Shown piece by piece: positions 1 through 5,184 of a stretch of DNA of 5,184 nt; the stretch's first letter is position 1, and each line of letters starts with the position of its first letter. The translations under genes and the position numbers were made by a program. The notes beneath the pieces were generated by a model. The model did not search any database. It saw nothing but the letters and a program-made list of their open reading frames with translations, and was not told where the DNA came from. This DNA comes from Treponema sp. (GTDB lineage Bacteria > Spirochaetota > Spirochaetia > Treponematales > UBA12059), in contig JAAYUR010000304.1 of the NCBI GenBank assembly GCA_012517645.1, forward strand, positions 1 through 5,184, read 5' to 3'.

Positions 1-1
1 C

Positions 2-184
2 GGCGCCGAGTCTCTCTACCGCAAGGTCGCCCTCGCTGTCCTCGATTTCCACGACAAGCGTCCCGCAGAATGGCGCCCCTGCATGGAGTATCTCATAGCC
101 GAGTGGGGCTACGACCGCTACCCGGGACTCTGCCACATGATCCCGAACGCTGGAGTCTGCGTCCTGTCCCTGGCTTACGGCTGA
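2..184 (+). CDS. ADP-ribosylglycohydrolase family protein, internal segment before an in-frame TGA (5' end outside window)
   Basis: Sixty codons are open from the left edge to a TGA. The translation contains HMIPNAG (residues 45-51 of this piece) followed by a hydrophobic helix and LAYG. This is the segment that precedes the C-terminal metal-binding motif in the ADP-ribosylglycohydrolase family (ARH/DraG fold; these enzymes hydrolyse ribosyl N- or O-glycosidic bonds with divalent metals). After the TGA the same frame continues with GDF and then GWDTDCNAGNVG, as expected for an uninterrupted family member (typically YGxGDF...GWDTD). This piece and the open frame beginning about position 203 are therefore parts of one gene. 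The N-terminal metal-binding part lies left of the window. Family assignment is from recalled motif similarity, not a search. Whether this is a pseudogene, a recoded gene or a base-call error cannot be settled here. Confidence 0.75.
   Translation, partial: GAESLYRKVALAVLDFHDKRPAEWRPCMEYLIAEWGYDRYPGLCHMIPNAGVCVLSLAYG
182..184 (+). other. In-frame TGA interrupting the ADP-ribosylglycohydrolase gene
   Basis: The TGA falls between LAYG and GDF in a continuous reading frame. No frameshift is needed: the family motif is in frame on both sides. One substitution explains it: GGA (Gly) or CGA (Arg) to TGA. Family members, as I recall them, usually have Glu, Asp or Gly here, so this is not a catalytic or redox position. 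Two other genes in the window end in TGA (1499-1501 and 4442-4444), each overlapping the next start, so TGA is a normal stop in this genome. Confidence 0.8.
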
Positions 185-202
185 GGAGACTTCTCCCGGA
201 CC

Positions 203-1501
203 GTGGAGATAGCCGCCATGTGCGGCTGGGACACGGACTGCAATGCCGGAAATGTCGGCACCATCGCCGGTGTCCTCGGAGGCCTCGACTCCATACCGGC
301 GAAATACCGCGCCCCGATCAACGACTCCATCGTGCTCTCCGGTCTTCCCGGCAGCCTCAACATATTGGACCTCCCGACCTTCTCGCGGGTCCTGGCCTCC
401 ATCGGCTACAGGCTCGCGGGAGAGACCCCGCCACGGTCGATCCGGGAAGGGCTCGAGCGCGGCGACGGCGAACGGGCCCTGCACTTCGATTTCAGCCTGC
501 CCGGTTCGACTCATGGATTCCGCGTCTCCGATCCAGTGCCCTTCGCGGTGGCCGCGCGGCGTGATCCGGCGGATCCGATGAAGGGCCTGCTGGAGTTCCG
601 TTTTGAACGCGTGCTCCGCGAGGAGCGCGGCAAGCTCTTCTGGAAACCCTTCTACCGCCGGGCCGACTTCGACGACGAGCGCTACAGCCCCGTTTTCTCC
701 CCTCTCGCACGCACGGGCCAGAAGGTCAGGATCGCCTTTACACGGGAAAGCTGGGAGGGCGACACGATCGGCGTGGCCGGTTACGTGAGGGACAGTCACT
801 CGGGACGCGAGATAGAGACGACAACAATGACCTTCCCCAAGGTCGGGGAGGAGCGTGTCCTTGAGTTCACCATCCCCGATACGGAAGGTTCACAGGTGGA
901 CGAGGTGGGTCTTATCCTGGTGGGCTGGACCGGGGCGGGAAAGCGGGACTCCGGCCGCCTTCTCATCCGCTCCTTTTCGATAAGCGGACCCGCCCGATAC
1001 CGGATCGATTTCGCCCGCCAGGCCTTCGAGTTCGGATCGGTCACGCCATTTTCCCACGACGGCGGACGATGGACCCTTCAGGACGGGCGCATGCATCTCA
1101 TGACGGCCGAACCGGCCCTCTCCTACACGGGAGGGCACGCGGTCCGCGACCAGCGCGTCAGCGCCCAGGTGCGGCCCCTGGCCGGGACAAGCCACCTTGT
1201 GGGAGCGCGGGCGGCGGGCGCCATGAGGAGCTACCTGGCAGGTTTCGACGGCCCGAACAGAATCGCCATCATCCGTCGCGACTTCGGCGTAGAGAGGCTT
1301 GCGACGGCGGACTTCCCTTGGGAGGCCGACCGCGAGTATGAGCTCGCATTCTCCGCGATAGGCGAGGAGCTACTCCTCTCGATCGACGGGAAGCCCCTCC
1401 TCTCCTGCAGAGACTCCCGGCATGGCTTCGGCATGATCGCATGCGGCGCGCTCAGCCCGAGCCGCGCTCTCTACGGTCCCTTTGAGGTGGAAGAATGCTG
1501 A
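203..1501 (+). CDS. ADP-ribosylglycohydrolase family protein, C-terminal part with long beta-rich extension
   Basis: This open frame of 432 codons is the continuation of the gene left of the TGA. GTG 203 is only the first available start. Its best Shine-Dalgarno-like stretch (GGAG, 185-188) is 14 nt away, which is too far, and the conserved protein begins further upstream, so 203 is probably not the true start. Counting from 203, residues 8-19 are GWDTDCNAGNVG. Asp10 and Asp12 match the C-terminal metal-ligand aspartates of the ARH fold. The glycohydrolase domain ends near residue 80. Roughly residues 100-265 look like a beta-sandwich of the galactose-binding kind, and 266-432 like a concanavalin/LamG-type jelly roll (alternating hydrophobic strands ending in GPFEVEEC). 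Both assignments rest on texture only. No signal peptide can be judged because the N-terminus is missing. The stop overlaps the start of the CitDE fusion, so the genes are probably co-translated. The ribosyl substrate is unknown. Confidence 0.72.
   Translation: MEIAAMCGWDTDCNAGNVGTIAGVLGGLDSIPAKYRAPINDSIVLSGLPGSLNILDLPTFSRVLASIGYRLAGETPPRSIREGLERGDGERALHFDFSLPGSTHGFRVSDPVPFAVAARRDPADPMKGLLEFRFERVLREERGKLFWKPFYRRADFDDERYSPVFSPLARTGQKVRIAFTRESWEGDTIGVAGYVRDSHSGREIETTTMTFPKVGEERVLEFTIPDTEGSQVDEVGLILVGWTGAGKRDSGRLLIRSFSISGPARYRIDFARQAFEFGSVTPFSHDGGRWTLQDGRMHLMTAEPALSYTGGHAVRDQRVSAQVRPLAGTSHLVGARAAGAMRSYLAGFDGPNRIAIIRRDFGVERLATADFPWEADREYELAFSAIGEELLLSIDGKPLLSCRDSRHGFGMIACGALSPSRALYGPFEVEEC
1484..1487 (+). 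promoter_or_regulatory. Ribosome binding site for the CitD-CitE fusion
   Basis: GAGG lies inside the last codons of the ARH gene, 7 nt before ATG 1495. The spacing supports ATG 1495, as does the CitD-type motif starting only seven codons later. Start and preceding stop overlap by 7 nt. Confidence 0.55.
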
Positions 1502-2745
1502 GACCGGAGTTTTGCGCGGGGACGGCCGCCAAGGGAGACTGCCTAGTGAGGTATCGCTTTGGACCGTCTCCCCTGGCCGTCGAGGTTGCATCGTCCAATG
1601 GAAGCCTGTTCCTTAGATCCATACTGGAGACAGCGAGGCGTGTGGCGGCCGAGTTCACCCCACGTCCGAGCGAAGCCGGGCCTGGCCCGGCAGACGAGGG
1701 ACGCGAGTATGCGGGATCGGAAGGACTCCGAGGGACACTCGCAGTTCGGGACGAGGGCGCCCTGGACTACGTGATCGCGGCGAGGGTAGAAGCAGCCCTC
1801 AGCGCCGCGGGATATGAGAGGATAAAACCGCTGTCGGCGCAGGCGACTCGACACCTCGGCACCGGAACACCGGATAGGGCAAGACCACGGCGAAGCCGCC
1901 TCTATCTCCCGGGCAACCAGCCTGATCTCCACACCAATGCGGGCCTGTTCGGCGCGGACTGTATCCTGCTCGACCTTGAGGATTCCGTCGAATCCGGCCG
2001 CAAGGCCGAGGCTCGCATGCTGGTAGCCCGACTCCTCTCCGAGCGAAGGGACTTGCTGGGCGGCTCCGAGATCGCGGTCCGGGTCAATCCGCTTGGATCC
2101 CCGTGGGGAGAAGCCGACCTCGAGGCCGTTGTGCCGGAGGCGCCCCAAGCCCTGGTTCTCCCGAAATGCGAGAGCGCCGACCAGATCCGGGAATGGGACG
2201 ATGCGGTGAGAAAACTCGAGCGAAGCGCGGGCCTCGTCCCCGGGTCCATCCTGTTCCAGCCCATCATCGAGACGGCGCGAGGACTCAACGCGGCGGCGAG
2301 CATAGCAGCTGCTTCAAGCCGCGTCGTCGCTCTGGGTTTCGGAGCGGAGGACTTCCGAGCGGAACTAGGCCTTACCCGCGGAGCCGCGGAAGAGGAGCTG
2401 GCTGTCCCGAGGTGCCTCCTCGTCATAGCGGCTCGCGCCGCGGGCGTAGAGGCGCTGGATTCAGTCTATTCGAAAGTGGACGACGAAACGGGGCTGCTCG
2501 AGAGCGCGCAACGGGCCCGAGCCCTAGGTTTCTCGGGAAAGAGCCTCATCCATCCTAGCCATATCGCCATAGTGAACAGGGTCTTTTCCCCGACGGAAGA
2601 GGAGGTCGCCTGGGCCCGGGAGGTCATCGATGCCCTCGCCGCCGCGGCGAACGAAGGCCGAGGCGCCTCGACTCTTCGCGGCCTCATGATCGACGAGCCC
2701 CTCCGCGCCAGGGCCCGGAGTATCCTGGCCGCAGCCGGAGCGTAG
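1495..2745 (+). CDS. citE: CitD-CitE fusion: citrate lyase acyl-carrier-like (gamma) plus citryl-lyase (beta) protein
   Basis: A 416-residue two-domain protein. Residues about 7-110 resemble CitD, the citrate-lyase acyl carrier: AGTAAKGD (8-15) aligns with AGTLESGD of E. coli CitD, and RDEGALDYVIAARVEAAL (85-102) aligns with its DDKGALD...RARLEAL helix. About 20 extra Gly/Pro/Glu-rich residues sit between (near 60-80). Residues about 130-413 are CitE, the HpcH/HpaI-like TIM-barrel lyase that splits citryl-thioester into oxaloacetate and acetyl-thioester. Visible motifs are RRSRLYLPGN (132-141), LDLEDSVE (159-166), RVN (Arg196), the metal-ligand Glu259 in PIIETARG, GAED (Asp286) and GKSLIHP near the C-terminus. 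The CitE active-site residues look intact. The oddity is Lys13, in the column where classical CitD has the serine bearing phosphoribosyl-dephospho-CoA. Normally CitD and CitE are separate proteins of about 98 and 300 residues. The lyase fold is near certain; the substrate (citrate, citramalate or another hydroxy acid) is not. Confidence 0.88.
   Translation: MLRPEFCAGTAAKGDCLVRYRFGPSPLAVEVASSNGSLFLRSILETARRVAAEFTPRPSEAGPGPADEGREYAGSEGLRGTLAVRDEGALDYVIAARVEAALSAAGYERIKPLSAQATRHLGTGTPDRARPRRSRLYLPGNQPDLHTNAGLFGADCILLDLEDSVESGRKAEARMLVARLLSERRDLLGGSEIAVRVNPLGSPWGEADLEAVVPEAPQALVLPKCESADQIREWDDAVRKLERSAGLVPGSILFQPIIETARGLNAAASIAAASSRVVALGFGAEDFRAELGLTRGAAEEELAVPRCLLVIAARAAGVEALDSVYSKVDDETGLLESAQRARALGFSGKSLIHPSHIAIVNRVFSPTEEEVAWAREVIDALAAAANEGRGASTLRGLMIDEPLRARARSILAAAGA
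2737..2740 (+). promoter_or_regulatory. Ribosome binding site for citF
   Basis: GGAG at the very end of the CitDE frame, 6 nt before ATG 2747. With the NSLGR motif starting at residue 6, it supports this start. Confidence 0.5.
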
Positions 2746-2746
2746 C

Positions 2747-4444
2747 ATGTCTAGCCTTAGCAACAGTCTGGGCAGGGTCTTCCCCGAGACGATAAACGGG
2801 AAACGGCTGAAGCCGTATCTCGGCGCTGTCGGCGCGATGACTATCACCCAACCCGACAAGATGAGTGTACCCGGAACGACCGGAGCCGGTAGGCCTGGTG
2901 GGATGACCGTCTCCGAAACAGATCGGGCGGATGCCGCTCGTGAGACTCGCTGGGGCCCATCATTCCCAGGCGGCCGCGCGCGTGATCATTCGGCCCGCCG
3001 CCGCGGCGCACCGGACAAACTCTGCCGTTCCTGGGACGAGCTATTAGACCGCCTCGAGCTTCGGAACGGCATGACGATCTCCTTCCACCACCATCTCAGG
3101 GACGGGGACGCCGTCGTCAACGAGGCCGTCGGGCGCATCGCCGCCCGCGGCTTCGGGGACCTGGTCCTCGCGCCTACAGCCCTCTTCCCGACCCACGATC
3201 CCCTGGTTCCTTTGGTGGAATCCGGCGTCATCGCGCGGATCGAGGGCTCGATGAACGGTTCCCTCGGCGCGGCCTGCACCCGGGGGGCGATGCGCGGGAC
3301 GGCCGTGCTCCGTTCCCATGGCGGCCGTGCCCGGGCCGTCGAACGGGGGGAGCTGCCCATCGACCTCGCCATCATCGCGGCCCCCGCGGCCGACTCATTC
3401 GGGAACGCCAACGGCAGGGAAGGTCCCTCGGCCTGCGGCCCCCTGGGCTATGCCCTTCCCGACTCCATCCATGCCAGGCAGGTCGTCGTCGTCACGGATC
3501 ACCTCGTGCCCTACCCCTGCGCGCCGCGCTCCATCGCCGGGGGCGACGTGGACTTCGTCCTCCTGGTCGATTCGATAGGCGATCCGAGCCGAATCGCCTC
3601 GGGAACAACCCGGCTGACTCGAAGCCCCGTACAGCTCCTCATCGCGGAGATGACCGCCTCCATCGTGGAGGAGGTCGGCATCCTTCGGGAGGGCTTCGCC
3701 TTCCAAGCGGGGGCGGGAGGGATCTCCCTGGCCGTCGTCGCGCGCCTGGCGGAGCGGATGCGAAAACGAGGTATCCGGGCTTCCTTTGCCCACGGCGGTG
3801 CGACCGGAGTCCTCGTGAACCTCCTCAAGGAGGGGCTCCTCGGCTCCATCGTCGACCTCCAGAGCTTCGACCTCGAGGCGGTCCGATCCCTAAGCGAACA
3901 TCCGCGCCACATCGAATCCAATCCCTTCGACTCCTACGGCCCCCAGGGCAGGGGCTGCGCCGCCTCGATGCTGGACCTGGCCGTCCTTGGCGCCACGGAG
4001 ATAGACCTCGACTTCAACGTGAACGTGAACACCCATTCAGACGGTCGCCTCCTCCATGGAATCGGCGGACACCAGGACGCGGCGGCCTCGGCTCGCTGCT
4101 GCATAGTCACCGCCCCCAGCTTCAGACGGCGCATTCCCATCATTCGCGAACGCGTGACTACCGTTTCCTGCCCGGGCGAGGTCGTGGACGTCCTTGTGAC
4201 CGAGCGGGGCATAGCCGTCAATCCGCGGAGGCCCGATCTCCTTGAGCGGGCGATTCGGGCCGGCCTTCCCGTCAAACCGATCCAGGACCTCATGCGCGCC
4301 GCCCGGGACATCACCGGGGTGCCCGAAGACCCGCGCTTTGATGAGCGCGTGGTGGCGGTGGTAGAATGGCGGGACGGGACAGTCATCGACGTGATCCGCA
4401 AGGTCGAATCCGAGACAGGGAGCGGGAAGGATGAGGCGATATGA
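2747..4444 (+). CDS. citF: Citrate lyase alpha subunit (acyl-carrier/CoA transferase)
   Basis: CitF exchanges the acetyl group on the lyase carrier for citrate, producing the citryl-thioester that CitE cleaves; it acts in the cytosol within the citrate-lyase complex. The 565-residue product aligns by eye with E. coli CitF along its length. Landmarks are NSLGR (6-10) and KPYLGA (22-27) of the N-terminal motif, NGMTISFHHHLRDGD (107-121), SHGGR (190-194), GELPIDLAI, FGNANG (218-223), LGYA, VPYP, FNVNV (423-427), SDGRLLHGIGGHQD (431-444) and the C-terminal RVVAVVEWRDGTVIDV. The glycine- and histidine-rich blocks typical of this transferase family are all present, so the enzyme looks intact. It is about 50 residues longer than the roughly 510 of E. 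coli, mostly from a Gly/Arg/Ala-rich segment at about 31-90. It starts 1 nt after the CitDE stop, so the two are presumably made together. The citC, citX and citG accessory genes are not in this window. The acid used may not be citrate. Confidence 0.93.
   Translation: MSSLSNSLGRVFPETINGKRLKPYLGAVGAMTITQPDKMSVPGTTGAGRPGGMTVSETDRADAARETRWGPSFPGGRARDHSARRRGAPDKLCRSWDELLDRLELRNGMTISFHHHLRDGDAVVNEAVGRIAARGFGDLVLAPTALFPTHDPLVPLVESGVIARIEGSMNGSLGAACTRGAMRGTAVLRSHGGRARAVERGELPIDLAIIAAPAADSFGNANGREGPSACGPLGYALPDSIHARQVVVVTDHLVPYPCAPRSIAGGDVDFVLLVDSIGDPSRIASGTTRLTRSPVQLLIAEMTASIVEEVGILREGFAFQAGAGGISLAVVARLAERMRKRGIRASFAHGGATGVLVNLLKEGLLGSIVDLQSFDLEAVRSLSEHPRHIESNPFDSYGPQGRGCAASMLDLAVLGATEIDLDFNVNVNTHSDGRLLHGIGGHQDAAASARCCIVTAPSFRRRIPIIRERVTTVSCPGEVVDVLVTERGIAVNPRRPDLLERAIRAGLPVKPIQDLMRAARDITGVPEDPRFDERVVAVVEWRDGTVIDVIRKVESETGSGKDEAI
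2837..3015 (+). other. Expanded low-complexity segment in the N-terminal part of CitF
   Basis: Codons for CitF residues about 31-90 separate the N-terminal KPYLGA motif from the conserved domain starting near KLCRSWDELL. The segment is rich in Gly, Arg, Ala and Thr and has no CitF counterpart that I recognise. It holds two similar short blocks, GAMTITQPD (29-37) and GGMTVSETD (51-59), which also resemble the genuine NGMTIS at 107-112. It is probably a flexible linker. The boundaries are approximate. Confidence 0.5.
4427..4436 (+). promoter_or_regulatory. Ribosome binding site for the ribokinase gene
   Basis: A purine-rich stretch with AAGGA (ends 9 nt before ATG 4441) and GAGG (ends 4 nt before it), inside the last codons of citF. 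With the ATGA stop/start overlap at 4441-4444 it points to translational coupling. Confidence 0.55.
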
Positions 4445-5184
4445 AGAGGAGAACAGCTTGCGTCTTCGGGAGCGTCAACACCGATATCCACGCTTCCCTG
4501 CCGCGCTTTCCCGCGGCGGGAGAGACCATCGCCGCGCTGAAGCTCGAGGTTTCAGGCGGCGGCAAGGGAGCCAACCAGGCCTTCGCCCTCGCCAGGCTCG
4601 GCATCACGACGAGCATCCTCGCTCGAGTCGGCCGAGACGCCTTCGGACGGGACCGACGAGCCGAACTTGAGGCCGTCGGACTCGACTGCGGAGGGCTTGA
4701 AGAGGTCGCCGGGGCGGTGACCGGCACCGCCCTTGTGGAAACGGATTCAAGCGGCCAGAACCTAATCGTGATAGCGGCCGGCGCCAACGCCCTGGCCGAC
4801 GCCGCGTTCGCGCGGAGGCACAGGGACCGGATAGCCGCCTCAGGCATCCTCCTTGTCCAGCTCGAGACCCCCCTTGAGGGCACCCTCGAAGCGCTCAGGC
4901 TGGCCCGGGCCGCCGGTTGCCTAACCATGCTCGATCCGGCCCCGGCGCGCGAACTTCCGTCCGAGGCCTTCGAGCTTGCAGACTACATCACGCCCAACGA
5001 AACGGAGACGGAGATCCTCACCGGAATCCGCCCGGAGGACGCGGCCAGCGCCGAGGCGGCAGCCCGTATCCTCCTTGAAAAGGGCGCCGGAGCCGCCCTG
5101 ATCAAGGCGGGGGCCTCGGGAGCATGGCTCCTCAAACCGAAGGCTGATCCGCTCCACTGTCCCTCCTTCCAGGTGACAGTCGTC
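4441..5184 (+). CDS. rbsK: Ribokinase (PfkB family), 3' end outside window
   Basis: A frame of 248 codons is open to the right edge. Ribokinase phosphorylates D-ribose with ATP to ribose 5-phosphate, feeding the pentose phosphate pathway. Visible features: GSVNTD (10-15), where Asn13 and Asp15 match the ribose-contacting residues of E. coli RbsK; the PfkB signature GGKGANQA (40-47); LVQLETPLEG with Glu142 in the position of the ribose-contacting E. coli Glu143; LDPAPARELP (164-173), nearly identical to E. coli; and TPNETE (184-189) containing the NxxE metal/phosphate motif. The frame ends at FQVTVV, one or two residues before the expected DTTGAGD block, so the catalytic Asp and the C-terminal quarter (family length about 300-310) are beyond the window. 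The conserved sugar contacts favour true ribokinase over fructokinase or other PfkB kinases. The start overlaps the citF stop (ATGA), making it a member of the same operon. Confidence 0.93.
   Translation, partial: MKRRTACVFGSVNTDIHASLPRFPAAGETIAALKLEVSGGGKGANQAFALARLGITTSILARVGRDAFGRDRRAELEAVGLDCGGLEEVAGAVTGTALVETDSSGQNLIVIAAGANALADAAFARRHRDRIAASGILLVQLETPLEGTLEALRLARAAGCLTMLDPAPARELPSEAFELADYITPNETETEILTGIRPEDAASAEAAARILLEKGAGAALIKAGASGAWLLKPKADPLHCPSFQVTVV

Noticed and set aside
182..208. Selenocysteine at the TGA, with a small downstream hairpin (CTCC 193-196 pairing with GGAG 205-208) as a SECIS-like element
   Set aside because: The stem is only four pairs with a poor loop, lacks the 5' bulged U and the loop GU layout of the E. 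coli fdhF element, and sits about 8 nt from the TGA. The position is not a cysteine or redox site in the family, and no ARH selenoprotein is known to me.
2..1501. TGA reassigned to Gly or Trp (alternative genetic code)
   Set aside because: TGA ends the ARH gene at 1499-1501 and citF at 4442-4444 exactly where the next genes begin, and the other genes contain no internal TGA. The high GC also does not fit the known TGA-reassigned lineages.
1495..1560. Lys13 of the CitD-like domain as a biotinyl or lipoyl attachment site
   Set aside because: The surrounding AAKGD does not resemble the AMKM or DKA contexts of those carriers, and the domain matches CitD, not the biotinyl/lipoyl fold.
1543..2148. 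201-codon open frame on the minus strand
   Set aside because: It is antisense to the CitDE fusion, which has clear family motifs. The product is Arg/Ser/Gly-rich without recognisable motifs, as expected of a shadow frame in GC-rich DNA.
4013..4030. Short AACGTG direct repeat
   Set aside because: It encodes the conserved FNVNVN stretch of CitF and is explained by protein sequence.
4383..4928. 181-codon open frame on the minus strand (and the 185-codon one at 3934-4491)
   Set aside because: Both lie opposite the strongly matching ribokinase and citF genes. Their Ser/Arg/Ala-rich compositions are typical of antisense frames.

Overview
The window is GC-rich, densely packed bacterial DNA with every gene on the + strand. 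It reads as the interior of one long operon. Gene ends overlap or nearly touch: a 7-nt overlap, then a 1-nt gap, then a 4-nt ATGA overlap. There is no intergenic space for an internal promoter or terminator, and the operon's promoter must lie left of the window. Codon use strongly favours G/C in third positions but still includes many ATA and AGG codons. The organism cannot be named. The gene families (citrate-lyase subunits, a long ADP-ribosylglycohydrolase) would suit an anaerobic or fermentative lineage such as Spirochaetota, Synergistota or a GC-rich Firmicute, but this is a guess.

Layout: (1) Positions 2-1501 hold the 3' part of an ADP-ribosylglycohydrolase (ARH) family gene with a long beta-rich C-terminal extension. 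It is split by an in-frame TGA at 182-184; the family signature continues in the same frame on both sides. (2) Positions 1495-2745 encode a fusion of a citrate-lyase acyl-carrier-like domain (CitD, gamma) with a citryl-lyase domain (CitE, beta). The serine that carries the prosthetic group in classical CitD is a lysine here. (3) Positions 2747-4444 encode the citrate-lyase alpha subunit (CitF, the acyl transferase), with an expanded low-complexity segment near the N-terminus. (4) From 4441 to the right edge runs an open ribokinase (PfkB family), cut off just before its catalytic GAGD motif.

How they may work together: the ARH domain would cleave a ribosyl glycosidic bond and ribokinase would phosphorylate the freed ribose. 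The CitDE/CitF pair would transfer a carboxylic acid to a thiol carrier and then cleave it by a retro-Claisen/aldol step. Finding a ribose-handling pair around a modified citrate-lyase core is the unusual aspect. One reading is catabolism of a ribosylated compound whose acid part is split by a citrate-lyase-like enzyme using free CoA or another carrier, but this is inference. No RNA gene, CRISPR array, mobile element or convincing terminator was seen.
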